64,000 nucleotides of DNA from Prunus persica (taxonomy: Eukaryota > Streptophyta > Magnoliopsida > Rosales > Rosaceae). The notes under the pieces are model-generated. The model ran no database searches. It saw only the letters and a list, made by a program, of their open reading frames with translations, and was not told the DNA's origin. Shown in pieces: positions 35,522 through 47,030 of this stretch. The DNA is taken from contig NC_034009.1 of the NCBI RefSeq assembly GCF_000346465.2, positions 6,354,833 to 6,418,832 on the forward strand, written 5' to 3'. Position numbers and translations under genes: made by a program. The first letter of the stretch is position 1; every line of letters starts with the position of its first letter.

Positions 35522-38500
35522 TTAGCTCGCTGGATTGTCAAATGGAGGAAGACCCCAATCATTTGGGTTTAAATCCAACAGGGATTTCACAACTTGGTCT
35601 GCAATATCATAAAAAGAGCTGTCCAGCCTTGGATCTGGAACCATGACAACCGACCTGCATAGAGTGTGATTAAAATATTAGCAACCCAACTCAAAATGTT
35701 CAATTGAATCAAAAAGTCGGTGTTTTGTAGATGTTATAAATATTATATTGGCACGCAGATACCGTAGACAGTTCAATGTTGCAGCACAAAAGCAGAGAAC
35801 AAATATTCAAAACAAATTAAAGGTCAGACGACCTCTATTGGAGGTCATTAAGTTGGGATGCCACCAAAAATAAGCCATAAAAATCATTAGATTCTAATGA
35901 AGAGGTGACTCAATGTATGGCACTAGTAGAGAAGGCAAATTACCTATTTGGTGCAGGGGTCTTTCCGGTTCAATCAGGAACAAGCAACAAATACATATTT
36001 TGAATTTTGTTTGCAAGCAGAACTTCTCTACTTTAAAGCATTCATTTCAGTACTACAGATTCATTATGTCCTTCCATTTCTGAATGCATATTACCCATCC
36101 ATTACTGATTCAAACGGTTAAGAATCAAAAACTCATTTCCGTGCCAAAGGAAAGAAGGCCTCATTCAAAGGTGTTAGGAAATGTTTCTAGCCCTTCCATT
36201 AGCGGTTAAGCCTACAAGACTGCAATCCAATTCTGCCTATGGCTCAAGTTCTTTGGTTTCATGGCAACATGATCAGTGGCTGGGGGCACAAGCATGTAGG
36301 CTCAACCCCCCTTTGGTTTGAAAGAGGATGTCAGATCTTCAGGCTAAACTCTAGACATGTACTACTATATTTCACATTTAGTTTGTAAACTTCATTGTCC
36401 TTCTTTAATGATTGCATTCAATCATTCTAATATTGAGGTCAAAATTAACATAACATATAATGTTTAGTTTTCTCCCAAGTAGGCAAGTCCACTTTGCAAT
36501 ACTTCAAAACAAATCCCCCACTGTCTCGCTAAAAAATTCTTTATATATTCAATGTTCTATTCTATAAAAGATAAACATGTATCACATCCTTTCATTTGTG
36601 AAATTATTAATGCCTAGATAATTACGGACAGATAAGAATGTTACCGACTGTTTACCAAGCATTTAGCCAATAGGTGTCCTTTTGATGTCTGGCAACCAAA
36701 CCAGCAAATGTACACAGGTCTATAGCAATAATATCATTGATTTAACAACTTGTTTTTAATTTTTGTACTGACATTATCAATCAACCTTCAACATCTGAAT
36801 CAAATTTGGAGATTTTTCCAAAATTTGGCAAATATGATGAGAAAGTGAATTATTATGATAGGTAAACTGCCGTTTTGCCCCCTGACTTTTACCCAAGTAT
36901 CAAATTGGGGCATAAAACTTTTCTTTTTCAGCCAATTTGAGGTCAACCGTCAGATTTTGTAAGCTCCATCCAATTTGCGTTCAAAAGAGATGTCATGTGG
37001 TGGGCATGTGAGTCACTTTTTAATGGCAATTTAGTCAGTTTACTTTATGGTAAAATAATAATTCAAAAATAAAAAAAATTAGGATTTGAAAAGGAAAAAG
37101 AAAAAAAGAAAAACGGCCCAGCTCCTCCATCACCCATTTTCCCCACAGCTCATGCTGCAACTCCTTCCTTTGTACTCCTACTCAATAGCCTGGCCAACAA
37201 CATCTACAAGCCCTCTTCCAGATCCCATCGAATCCAGAAATTTCATAGAGGAATAGCATGAGCTGTGGAAGCCTTTCTTCCCCAAATCTCAGCCTTCCCA
37301 GTCCATAAATTACACCATCCGATATCTCCTCTGAGTTCTCTCTCATCCCTCATTGTATCCAAAGATTAAACACATTGCAAGAAACATAAACACTAGCAAC
37401 AGAAAAAACAGCAGTCCAGGCCATCATCTCATTCTCGTTTTGACCACCACCCCACGATCCTAAACACAGTAAAATTTCCCTCTTCAATTTTGTTTGTAAC
37501 TACAAAAGTACTGAATTTTGGGAGAATCCCACCTGAAAATTTCGTTATTTAACCCATATTTTTGTGAGTTGTACTTTTTGTTTCCCATTTCAGAAAGAAC
37601 CAACTTAAGAAAGTTTGCCAAGTACCAGCTAAGAATCTCTCTTCAGTCTTCGGACATATGGGCATTGCACAAATTTATTTTATGTTAATTAGTGAATTTG
37701 CTTGGTTTATTGTTTTGTTCTTCCTATTATTTCTTTGTTTCGGGGAGAGGGAGGGGGAGGGGGAGGGGCGAACTGTGAGGTTGGGGTGGTTTTTGATGTA
37801 GAACAGCCCGTAGGTTTAGAGTAAACAGCCCGTAAGTTTAGAGTACACGCTTTGAGCAATAGAACAGAGAAGAAATAAGGGATCGAGGAGAAGAATTAGA
37901 GATCGAAGAGACGAAGGGAAAGGGAAGGAATCAGAGAGTTTAAAGAAAGGAAATTTATCATTAATCAAGTTTGCCTTAAAAGATTACAAACAACTCTATT
38001 TATAGAGGCAAAACCCTTTTTAATCTAGGAAAAGGAAAAGTAAACTTTAAGAAATAGGAAAGCAAATTGACTAATAAGAGATCCTTTTAACAAGAAGGAA
38101 TCTTTAAGAATTAGGAAAACAAATTAACTAATAAGAGATGGGAAAACTAATCCAAGTAGAATTAGGAAAACTAATAATATGCATTCTGCATCATTCTCCC
38201 CCAATGAAAAGGAACTCGACACCGGCGAGTAAACCAAGATTAAGGATGACGACGATGTTTGTAAGGATGGATGATGGAAGGACGGGAGGCAGCCAAATCA
38301 AGACCATGAAGAGAATCTTGATAATTGTGTAGAAGAGTGGAATCCAACTGCCGAAATTCAACTTCTGTAATCCAAGTATTCGCAGTAGCAGGCCTTCCAA
38401 CCCAACGAACCAGAGAGCGGGTAGAATCTCCAGGAGACGAGGCCACAACTTCATGATCTGAGACGTCCTCAATCTGATATGTAGGGTCAGAACTAGGAGA

Positions 38501-41500
38501 AGGACTACGCGGCATCGGAGGAGGAATGAAACCTGTAATATTATTTACGGTGCGGCTATCAACACACCTTCGCCAGGAACCATCCTTTTTGGGGGTAAGG
38601 AGAACTAGAACAACACAAGGGTTTAAACTATGACGAATAAAGCAATTATCCAGCAACACCCGAATTAGTCGATTCAATTCCGCTCGCGCAGACGGATTCA
38701 TACAATAATAGGGAAGGTCAGGAATTTGTGAACCAGGAATAAGGTCAATGGCAAGCCGAATCTCTCTCGTTGGAGGTAGTTCATCTGGTAAGTCATCAGG
38801 TATGATATTAGAGAATTCATTGAGGAGTTGATGTAGAGGTTCAGGTTGATGATAGGAAGGGGCCGCAGATATCTCTTTGATCACGAGAGCAAATACAACT
38901 TCTGTCTCCAAACTTTCTTTCTCAAATTCGTCATAAGATAATAGAGCCAACCGATGACCTGACACATTGTCTGTCTGCGATGGAGAGGAGGTGGTAATAT
39001 TAGTCTTGGTAGGTTTGATCGCAGGATTGGTTGGGCGTAACGTAATACTTTTGCCTTCATGTTGAAAAGTGTATGTGTTTTCACGACCACAATTCTGCAC
39101 GCGATGGTCATAGAGCCAAGGTCTGCCAAGTAATACATGTGCAACATTCATAGGCAGTAGGTCCAAATAAATGTCTTCATCGCAGGTCCCGAGCTTAAGG
39201 GAAACAAGACACCGCTCAGTGTCTGGGAGTTTAGTTTTATCAACCCAAGCTACGTGAAAAGGGTGGGGATGTGGTTCGGGCTTAAGATTAAGACGAGTAA
39301 CGGCAGACTTGGAGATGACGTTCATGGTACTACCACTATCAATAACCAGTTTACATGTTTGGTTATTGCATGGAACGTAGGTATGGAAAATACTAGTGCG
39401 TTTCTAGGAATTAGGCAATGTGGGTGCAGAATAGATACAACACATAACAGAAACCTGATTGAGTATGTCATCATCAAAACAATCGTCAATTTCTGGGTCA
39501 TACACACCCTCAAGAGGATCCACAATCTCTACATCACAATGGTCGTCTGTGCTAGCGCTGATAGTTAATGTGCGTTGTGGACAACGAGAGGCAATATGTC
39601 CTTTAGCATGGCAATGGAAACATTCAATGTGGGAATTATTAGAGACGATCGGCCCTTTGGTAGGTGGCGCAGTAGGATTAGATGGTCCAGAAAATTCAGT
39701 CTTTAGACTCGGAGTGGTAGTGCGGGCTTCGTTGGTGGTCGTAGGCTGACCAGGATATCCTGGGTAATGACGTTGTGGTCGTAGATAGGTCTCAGCTTCC
39801 AAGGCTTGGCAATAGGCATCTTCTAATACATCCGGACGTGACCTACTCACCTCGCGTTTGATATCAATCCGAAGGCCATGAATAAAACGAGAAACTGTGA
39901 CTGCCAACTCTTCTTGTAGGGCAGAACGCAATTTGTGCTCCACAAAGCGAGAATAATAGTCTTGGACTGTTGAAGTATCCTGGGAAAGAGTCCATAATTG
40001 ATCTAACAATTGGTGACGATAAAAAGATGGAAGGTATTGTTCCCGGAGTTTCAATTTCATCTCATCCCATAAAATCACAGGGGTTTGTCCCAGTTGTTGG
40101 AGATGATGCTCAGTAGCCTTCCAGTACTGTTTTGCGGCTCCTACGAGTTTGAGTTTGGCGAACCGGATCCGTTGTGCATTGGACATGTCGTACCATTCAA
40201 AATAATCTTCCATAGCCGATATCCAATCAACAAAGAGAGTAGGATCCCCACGACCATCGAAGTCAGGGCAGTAGGCTTGGCATGACGGGCGATCTCAAAA
40301 TCCAAGTTTCGGTGGACGACGTGATGTTCGTGGGGTCGGGGTGGGATAGTGGCATCCACGAGAGGAGAAACTATCGTATGTTGGGTATAATGGGGTTTAG
40401 GTGCAGATCCTACGGAAAAATTTGGTTCATAGTGAACCAAAGATGTCCCCGCCGAAGATGATGGAAGGCCCAGGTGGCCTTGAAACTTGGAATCCTTAGA
40501 AGGATGGGGAAGGAGACCAGCCTGGAGAGAAGGTGTGCACGAACTAGAGAGAACAGCAGATGTGGAGGATGGTTCAAGAGTCACGGTTGAGATGTGGGTG
40601 ACGAGCAGCGTCACGGAAGCTTGTAATTTGGCAATATCTGTGGACATGGACAAAAATTCAGTCTTTTGAGCAGCCATCAATTTGGTGAACTGAGTTTCCA
40701 AATTGGTGACATCTGTAGAAATTTTCGCCTTGAATTCCTGAAATTGGTCCGCCAAATTGGCAACGGTGATGTTGGGAGCCATGACGACTAGTAGAGGCAA
40801 CGAAGCAGAGTAACAGTGGCAGAGAACCTGGCTCTGATACCAATTGATGTAGAACAGCCCGTAGGTTTAGAGTAAACAGCCCGTAAGTTTAGAGTACACG
40901 CTTTGAGCAATAGAACAGAGAAGAAATAAGGGATCGAGGAGAAGAATTAGAGATCGAAGAGACGAAGGGAAAGGGAAGGAATCAGAGAGTTTAAAGCAAG
41001 GAAATTTATCATTAATCAAGTCTGCCTTAAAAGATTACAAACAACTCTATTTATAGAGGCAAAACCCTTTTTAATCTAGGAAAAGGAAAAGTAAACTTTA
41101 AGAAATAGGAAAGCAAATTGACTAATAAGAGATCCTTTTAACAAGAAGGAATCTTTAAGAATTAGGAAAACAAATTAACTAATAAGAGATGGGAAAACTA
41201 ATCCAAGTAGAATTAGGAAAACTAATAATATGCATTCTGCATCAGTTTTTCCCCCTTTTTTTTGTTTGTTTTCTAATTTGAACTTTTTAAAAATTTAAAT
41301 TTAAATTATTGTTTTATCTCATAAAATGTCAAAATTGTCCGGAAAAAAGTGCCTCACGTGCATTTTTGGGCGGAAATTTGGATGGAATCCTAAAAGTCGA
41401 TGGTAAACCCCACATTCACCTATTTAAAGAGTTTGTAACACAAATTGGCTGAAAAAATAAGAAGTTTAGACCCCAATTTGACACTTGGTAAAATTGACAG

Positions 41501-43459
41501 TTTACCCTATATGATATGATAACTGAAATTTTACACAAGAAAAAAATTCAAATTATAGCACTTACATCCCAGCATTTTTAGCTGCAAGAACTCCAGCAGG
41601 TGCATCTTCAAACACCAGAATTTTCTTTGGATCAATTGGGGCACCCTGTTTACACAAATCTTGTCATCAGTCACGTTTACATAATCACTCCTGATGTTGA
41701 CTGAAAATACTAATGAGTAAAGGAGCAATAATAGCACAGCCCATGCTGAATAGATATTCCCATAACTATCATAACCTAATGTCATAACCATCTTGTTGCT
41801 GTGACAATCAAATCATGCTGAATATTTTGATATCCTAATTTTGTTTGTGTATAAGTTGTGTAAACAAGTGCACAGTAATACATTGGTTGTGCGTTTATTC
41901 ATATGGGCTATAAAATTGATTACGGAAAACCCCATTAGTGACTAGTCATTTTGGGACGCCATGCCTATGTGTCGAGCATTTCAGGGGTCAGAAAACTAAT
42001 ATAACAAAGGAACACATCTGAGATGGTTATACCTCAAATCTTTTGGCTGCTGCAAGGAATATATCCGGCGAGGGCTTCCCTTGTTTAACTTCTGGATCAT
42101 CGCCAAGGACAACATGATGCATCAATGAAAAAAGTTCGCCATGGCGTTGTGTTTTCAATTCAAAGTGCCGCTTATGAGAACTGCAATATATATTCATAAA
42201 CAAGTGATGCTTGTGCCAGTCTTCGTGATTTTCTCAGTATACTATAAATTATGACGACTCAAAAAGGTTGAAAGGTTTGAAGTTAATGAACATGATATAA
42301 ACAAACGGCTCTAGATCTGCATTTGGTAAAACTGGTTATAAGTACAAAATGCAAACATAAATAAAGGAACTATACCCTGTTGCTAAGGCAAACGGTATTC
42401 CTTTCTCATGAAGATGCCTGATCAAGCGGCTAGCCCCTACAATTTAGCATAGAAAAAGATAAATTAAAACTAGCAGAACCGTGCTGTATACTAATGATAT
42501 TCGGCATGTGCAAATAGAAAGCTAAACTGGGAACGATTAAGTTTAAATGGGTATTTGATTAGAACATAAGGAGTACAAATAAAAGTCGAATAGAAACAGG
42601 CATGTGCATGCAAATATCTGTGCTTCACAGTACTCAAACAATGGTACCTGGCATAAGATCGCTTGTCGGAAACATACTCTGCAGCTGTGCCTCTCTTTCA
42701 ACTAGAAAGTCCTCAGCAGTAAGGGTGTCACTAATTCCAGTCTCTTCAACAAAGACCCGAGCAGCTTCTATTGCTTTCTTCCCCATCATTTTGGCTTTCA
42801 GAGACCAATCAAAAGTTTTATTATACCTAGCCAGTATAATTTCCTGGACTTCAGTATAGAACTTCTCTGTGTCTGAATCAGCAAAAATCATACCAGATCA
42901 GCAGTTTCATTCCTAGAATCTGGGCATAAACCATAATCCTCCAACTTAACAACCAAGCTATTTGATAACTCATTAATAAAAAATAACATGAAAAAATGTT
43001 GTGTCATTAAGTTTTAGCAACCACAGAATAAAAATTCCTGAGCAAAAATAGTTGCAAATGTTCGAAGCTCCAGCAACATATTTGTTCAACGTCAACCAAT
43101 ATAGTTTCTATTGCCAAGCTCAGCAGAGTATGCAAGAGCAGAAAGAACCCAAACCTGCAACAGCCCGTACTTAAAACAACAAAAAAAGAGATACAATACT
43201 CAAATTGGTCCACAGAATTATCAAAAACAAAAACCAAGTGAAAATTTGAAAACCACTAGCAATAACTTGTCATGTGGTAGTGTAACATGCGTGGCAAGAG
43301 CCCAACTACAGAGAAACGAGGACGATACACAAACTGATTGTAAAGAGAGACAATGCACGGAAAGTGTTTGACAAAATTACCGAGTAAGAGGCCGTCCATA
43401 TCGAAGATGACATGAGTGATTGGTCCTCTGCTCGAAACAGCTTGAGATGGATTTGTCAT
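35522..43459 (-). CDS. GPP: (DL)-glycerol-3-phosphatase, HAD superfamily (GPP/GS1-like)
   Basis: A cytosolic HAD-type phosphatase; Arabidopsis GPP1/GPP2 hydrolyse glycerol-3-phosphate, and family members act on related sugar phosphates and pseudouridine monophosphate. Exons 43381-43459, 42648-42872, 42376-42436, 42033-42180, 41566-41645 and 35522-35654 join in frame into 241 residues, matching GPP2. Motif I is THVIFDMDGLLLD (nucleophile D20, acid D22). The cap follows (NKTFDWSLKAKMMGKKAIEA). Motif III is KQGKPSPDIF (K157) and motif IV VFEDAPAG (E184, D185). The chain ends DWGLPPFDNPAS. I start at MTNPSQ because the upstream in-frame extension has no ATG; a plastid-targeted longer form is not supported. 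Introns 1-4 are short. Intron 5 is 5.9 kb, filled by a MULE-like element and a young Gypsy element. A MITE starts 209 bp upstream of the start codon. Confidence 0.94.
37794..38193 (-). repeat. 3' LTR of the Gypsy element
   Basis: 400 bp, TG...CA, nearly identical to 40845-41244. It ends next to the purine tract on the element's minus strand. Confidence 0.95.
38240..39403 (-). pseudogene. Protease, partial reverse transcriptase and chromodomain-like tail of the Gypsy element
   Basis: Right after the gag stop the same frame reads CKLVIDSGSTMNVIS, which has the aspartic protease active site DSG, then DLLPMNVAHVLLGRPWL. The start of reverse transcriptase follows: YYCMNPSARAELNRLI, LTPKKDGSWRRCVDSRT. 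At VNNIT the sequence jumps without a frame break to a Pro/Ser-rich linker and LVRWVGRPATANTWITEVE, which resembles the chromodomain at the integrase C-terminus. The YxDD box of RT, RNase H and the integrase core are absent. The element needs enzymes from a relative to move. Confidence 0.85.
39404..40780 (-). pseudogene. Gag of the Gypsy element, with one frameshift
   Basis: The frame opens at about 40780 (MAPNITVANLADQF) with a coiled-coil-like Leu-rich N-terminus and a Ser/Pro-rich linker. Near 40280 the frame slips: the capsid part (DGRGDPTLFVDW, then MEDYFEWYDMSNAQRIRFAK and VQDYYSRFVEHKLR) continues in another frame. The zinc knuckle CFHCHAKGHIASRC is intact. The frame ends in a TAG at about 39404, directly before the protease reading, which is in the same frame. 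So one indel and one stop separate this from an uninterrupted gag-pro. Confidence 0.85.
40845..41244 (-). repeat. 5' LTR of the Gypsy element
   Basis: 400 bp, TG...CA. It adjoins the tRNA-Met-type primer-binding site on the minus strand. Near-identity to the other LTR points to a recent insertion. Confidence 0.95.
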
Positions 43460-43667
43460 TGCAAAACGGAGTCTTGAAATTTCTGGGCTTGTACTCAAAA
43501 ATGGATAGTTTTTGGAGGAAGATGAAGAATAATGCACAAAGGAACGTGGTGGAGGAGCAATAGGATTTGGGAAAGCTAGTCGTTGGCAAGTCTTAACATA
43601 GAGTTGGAAGTGGATCCAACTTCCAAAGCATCCATATGGGCCGGACCGGGTGGTCGTTTTATACTCT

Positions 43668-44147
43668 GCCCCGTTTGGTTCACAAAAAAAAATTTGAGAG
43701 AAAATTATTTTCTATGTTATTTTCTAAAAGATGGGAAATTGAAGATTCATTTCCTATGTTTGGTAATACTAGAAAAGTAACCGGGAGATATCACTTTATT
43801 TCATTTCCCATATTTGTTTTGAGTAGGAATGAAAAACAAAGTTTGTACAAATTTTCAATTATACCCATATTAAATTAAATAAAAAAAGAATGCATTTAAT
43901 GATATGTTGTAATTATAAATTGTTAATGGGGACAAAATGGTCATGAAAAATGTGTATTTAATGTTAATTCATTTCCCGAAACGTTCTCATGATGAGGGAA
44001 AACAAACCTAAGTTGGAAGGATGGCTTTACTTTCCTCTCTACTTTCTCATGGGTCAGACAACGATTTCTCATACCTGGACTTACCAAACATAGGAAAGTA
44101 ATTGATTTCTCATTCCCAAGTCTCCTTTCCCATGAACCAAACGGGGC
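43668..44147. mobile_element. 'gtttggttc' MITE, intact copy 2, upstream of GPP
   Basis: The ends 'gccccgtttggttcac' and, inverted, 'gccccgtttggttcatgg' span 480 bp. It is the reverse-orientation counterpart of 30196-30669. It begins 209 bp upstream of the GPP start codon, so it probably lies in or beside the promoter. Confidence 0.8.
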
Positions 44148-44800
44148 CCAAGTTTCAAGCACGTGATATTAATTCGCGTGTTATAATGTGAGTTAAAAAT
44201 GAGTTCATATTATCAGTTTGCATTTGAAAATACAAGTGTTATACCATGAATGAATGAATATGATCTCACTGAAAAATTACTAGCAAAGTTTTATCAAAAT
44301 TGTCATTTGCGTTATTTGCGCCAAAAGAGGTTTTGCATGTTATTATGTCTAATAATAACATATCAAACACTATATTGACTCACACATGGCGATGATGTTG
44401 AAAACATAGCAAAGAACAAAAGATAGATCTTTTTTTCTCCTTGAAGACAAGCCTTATAGCAGTAATTCTAGATGGGGTGAATTTGGTAAAGCTTCAGTGT
44501 CTTAGCTCTAGGAGGGAGCTTTCTATTTATAAGCATCTCACTAGGAGTCTTGCCGATCAAGAAACACTTAGAAATAACTCTAATGTGATAGACTTAATCC
44601 AATCTCAATCCTCAAAGAACTAGGAAACTCTAAGCCCTTGTATTTAACTTAAACACTTAGGCCTCGTTTATTACACATGACTGTCTTGGCATGGACTATA
44701 CTTAGGGACTGTCTTGGCTTAGTCTAAGTTGGATAACACTTATCCTATATTTGGTGTATGCTTGGATTAGGACTAGATTATTTTATTTTCCAACATATAT
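44148..44800. other. Intergenic DNA, nothing recognised
   Basis: AT-rich sequence without a supportable gene. A palindromic-like 'gactgtcttggcatggact'/'gggactgtcttggctta' pair lies at about 44680-44725. Confidence 0.4.
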
Positions 44801-44805
44801 ACAAG

Positions 44806-45155
44806 GAGCTTCAGTTGAGGGATCCCTCAAATAAGCTTATTTGAGGGACACCCTTGTAAGGTCCACTCTGTATTGTATTTCACTAATTCAACCCGTCTAT
44901 TTTGTAGATATTCATTCAAAGATCATCTCCACAAAAAATCATTTGAATTCGATAATCATTTGATCACTCAATTGAAATATTGAAATTTTAGTACTTTTTT
45001 GAAGCACTATGTTAATTGATTTTGTATGACATAATTGGATGTCAAAACGGTTTCCAATTTGTCTAATTTTTTGCAAGGATGATCTATTAATGTAGACTTA
45101 AAAATAGATGGTTGGATCGTTGAAAAAAAAATTCTTATGTGCCTCACGTACATAT
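44806..45155. repeat. 'ttgagggatccctcaaataa' MITE, copy 1
   Basis: It begins 'aggagcttcagttgaggga' and carries the internal wording 'cgtctattttgtagatattcattcaaagatcatctc', 'cacaattggatgtc' or its variant, and 'tttttgcaag'. All of these recur at 45160-45545 and 50735-51150. The right end runs into copy 2. Confidence 0.6.
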
Positions 45156-45545
45156 ATAAAGAGCTTCTATTGAGAGACACCCTTATAGGACCCACTCCGC
45201 ATTGTATTTCACTAATCCAAACTGTCTATTTTGTAGATATTCATTCAAAGATCATCTCTACAAAAAAATCATTTGAATATGATATCATTTGACCATTCAA
45301 TGAAATTATTGAAATTTAAGTACTTTCTTGAAGCACCGAGTTTATTGATTTTTTTGGTATCAATTAGAAGCCTTAATGATTTTCAATTTATCTTATTTTT
45401 TGCAAGTATTATCTATGAATAAAGACTTGAAAACTAGACAGTTTGGATTGTTAAATTTTTTTTTGGAGGTTACTCTAAAGGGTGTCCCTTAAATAAAATT
45501 ATACGAGGGATCCCTCAATGAAATGAGACTGTATACATATATACA
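45156..45545. repeat. 'ttgagggatccctcaaataa' MITE, copy 2
   Basis: Immediately follows copy 1. The left end 'aaagagcttctattgagag' and right end 'gagggatccctcaatgaaatg' are inverted relative to each other. The interior is collinear with the copies at 44806 and 50735. Confidence 0.65.
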
Positions 45546-45555
45546 TTTATTTTGA

Positions 45556-45690
45556 GGTCCTTTCCTATTGAGAGGGGCGATAATACACAACTCACACACA
45601 CAACACAAATCGTAGGACTCGAACCCAAGACCTTGCCCATCAAGAAACTCCTAGAGATAACTCTAATACGATAGACTTAATCCAATCTAA
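45556..45690 (-). mobile_element. SINE-like element, minus strand
   Basis: Read on the minus strand, 'gggttcgagtcctacg' is a good pol III box B. The flanking 'gtgtgtgtgagttgtg' and wording repeat that of other plant SINEs. The ends are not resolved. Confidence 0.35.
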
Positions 45691-45699
45691 ATCCTTATA

Positions 45700-46566
45700 G
45701 ATCTAAGAACCTCTAAGCCCTTGTACTTAATTTAAACACTTACTAATATGCTGTTATTCGAGATTAGTCTTGAGCTCGTGATAAACAATGAGTCTTAGCA
45801 ATCCCACATTGATTAGAAGGTTAATTTAGTAGGTTTAAGACAATAAACATCTTACATTGCATAGTCTATATTTATGTTACCCCCTATAAACTTAGAGCAT
45901 GCTTGAGACAGCTTTTAAAAGGGTTAAAGACACTTTCTAACAGTAAAAAGCGTTTATGATAGTGTCCAACAAACAAACTCATAAGTGTTTTTAGGTCATA
46001 AAAGCACTTTTATGGAGATTATCACTTCTTTGATTTTTAATAGAAATTTTGGTATTATTCTAATGGAATCACTTCTTAAAAAAACGCTTATGAGCATAAA
46101 TGTTTTATACAAAAGTAATCCCAATCGGACTCTTAGTAAATTGGATTGTCTTCAATGTGGGCTTGACCTTTCAGCCTAGTATTTAGGCTTATAATAATCT
46201 CTTCATATCTATAAAGCAAACGGCCCTTATGAATAAGTTTTCGAATAAGCTAAACTTGCCCTCAGGGAAGAATTTTTTTCAAAACACAATTAATTCATTT
46301 TAAAGGGACACATACATAAAACAATAGCCAATTAAAATGTAAATACTTCAAAAAATATTATGAGAATAAGAAACTATGTCCAACAAAAATTCTCTGTATA
46401 TAAGAAAAAACAGATGCATTGTGGGTAGGTGCATCTGCTCACACCCTTCTATGCAAGAAACTTAATTTTGAAACACCAAAACTAAGGGTTTATTTTATGT
46501 TGACTAGAACCCGATGGATGGGCATAGATCTATATATATGTAAGAAGCTGGAGATCCTAATAAAGA

Positions 46567-46602
<36 letters not shown>

Positions 46603-46905
46603 TAAGTCACTTTCGAAATACCTGCCCCTTATATTACCATGAATTATTTTCTTCGTTTGGGTGTATAGATTATATTATCGTGCCGTAATTCCTCATTGAA
46701 CGACATTTTCCACATTATCCACAATACCTCTTACGTCCCTTTTGGTTGAGCCATAATTAAAGAATAATCCAAGTTGTGGTTCCAAATGTTAGTATTTAAA
46801 ATACCAATCCTTGTCCGTCACACAAAAATTCTTTGTTGAGTATCCAGAAACAATGGTAATAAAGCTCAATTCTTTTTTCTCTTTCTTTTTTCCGGTTGCA
46901 GACAT
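45700..46905. other. Intergenic DNA with a (TA)n tract
   Basis: No gene was recognised. A (TA)n microsatellite lies at about 46568-46599. Confidence 0.45.
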
Positions 46906-47030
46906 GGTCTTAGCCAAGTTGGCTAGAGCCGATGTGCTCCTACTCTACACTCGAGTTCGAATTCCCCTCCCCGTGGTTTAGATTTGTTTAAAATATTTTT
47001 TTATATTTAAATTATTTAAAAGATGCACAT
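46906..47030 (+). mobile_element. SINE-like element
   Basis: 'tagccaagttggctagagc' (A-box-like) is followed about 35 bases later by 'gagttcgaattcccc' (B-box-like), then an AT-rich tail. The arrangement is that of a tRNA-derived SINE. It does not fold as a tRNA. Confidence 0.45.

Larger units (their letters stand above)
37794..41244 (-). mobile_element. Young, internally deleted Ty3/Gypsy retrotransposon in GPP intron 5
   Basis: The 400-bp LTRs, 37794-38193 and 40845-41244, run from TG to CA and differ at only about two visible positions (a/c in 'gtttaaag.aagg', t/c in 'atcaagt.tgcc'). The 5-bp duplication 'gtttt' flanks both ends, at 37789-37793 and 41245-41249. On the minus strand the 5' LTR (right) is followed by a primer-binding site 'tggtatcagagc' (initiator tRNA-Met). 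The 3' LTR is preceded by the purine tract 'gggggagaa'. The internal 2.65 kb encodes gag, protease, the N-terminal part of reverse transcriptase and a chromodomain-like tail; the rest of RT, RNase H and integrase is gone. The same strand as GPP is used. Confidence 0.95.
36861..41505. mobile_element. Mutator-like element in GPP intron 5, split by a Gypsy element
   Basis: The left arm (36861 to about 37100), 'ggtaaactgccgttttgccc' with 'agtatcaaattgggg', 'ttcagccaatttg' and 'ccatccaa.ttt', is mirrored by the right arm (about 41270-41505): inverted, 'gggtaaactgtcaatttt', 'agtgtcaaattgggg', 'ttcagccaatttg' and 'ccatccaaattt'. Without the LTR element the original would be about 1.2 kb. The interior left of the LTR element (37110-37770) is C-rich and gene-like but was not recognised. 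No exact 9-bp flank was found. Confidence 0.6.

Noticed and set aside
37110..37770. Captured gene fragment inside the split MULE of GPP intron 5
   Set aside because: The C-rich composition is suggestive, but no frame gave a recognisable protein, so it was not listed as a pseudogene.
39254..39749. Plus-strand frames of 96-104 codons
   Set aside because: They are antisense shadows of the Gypsy gag-protease frame.
43111..43589. Plus-strand 86-codon frame and a 70-codon minus frame starting MPTTSFPK
   Set aside because: The first lies in GPP intron 1 and antisense to exon 1; the second is out of frame with the HAD motif DMDG.
46906..47030. tRNA gene
   Set aside because: Pol III box-like words are present, but no acceptor stem or cloverleaf can be formed; SINE-like instead. 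The same applies to the stretches at 1, 270, 45556, 52785 and 53570.
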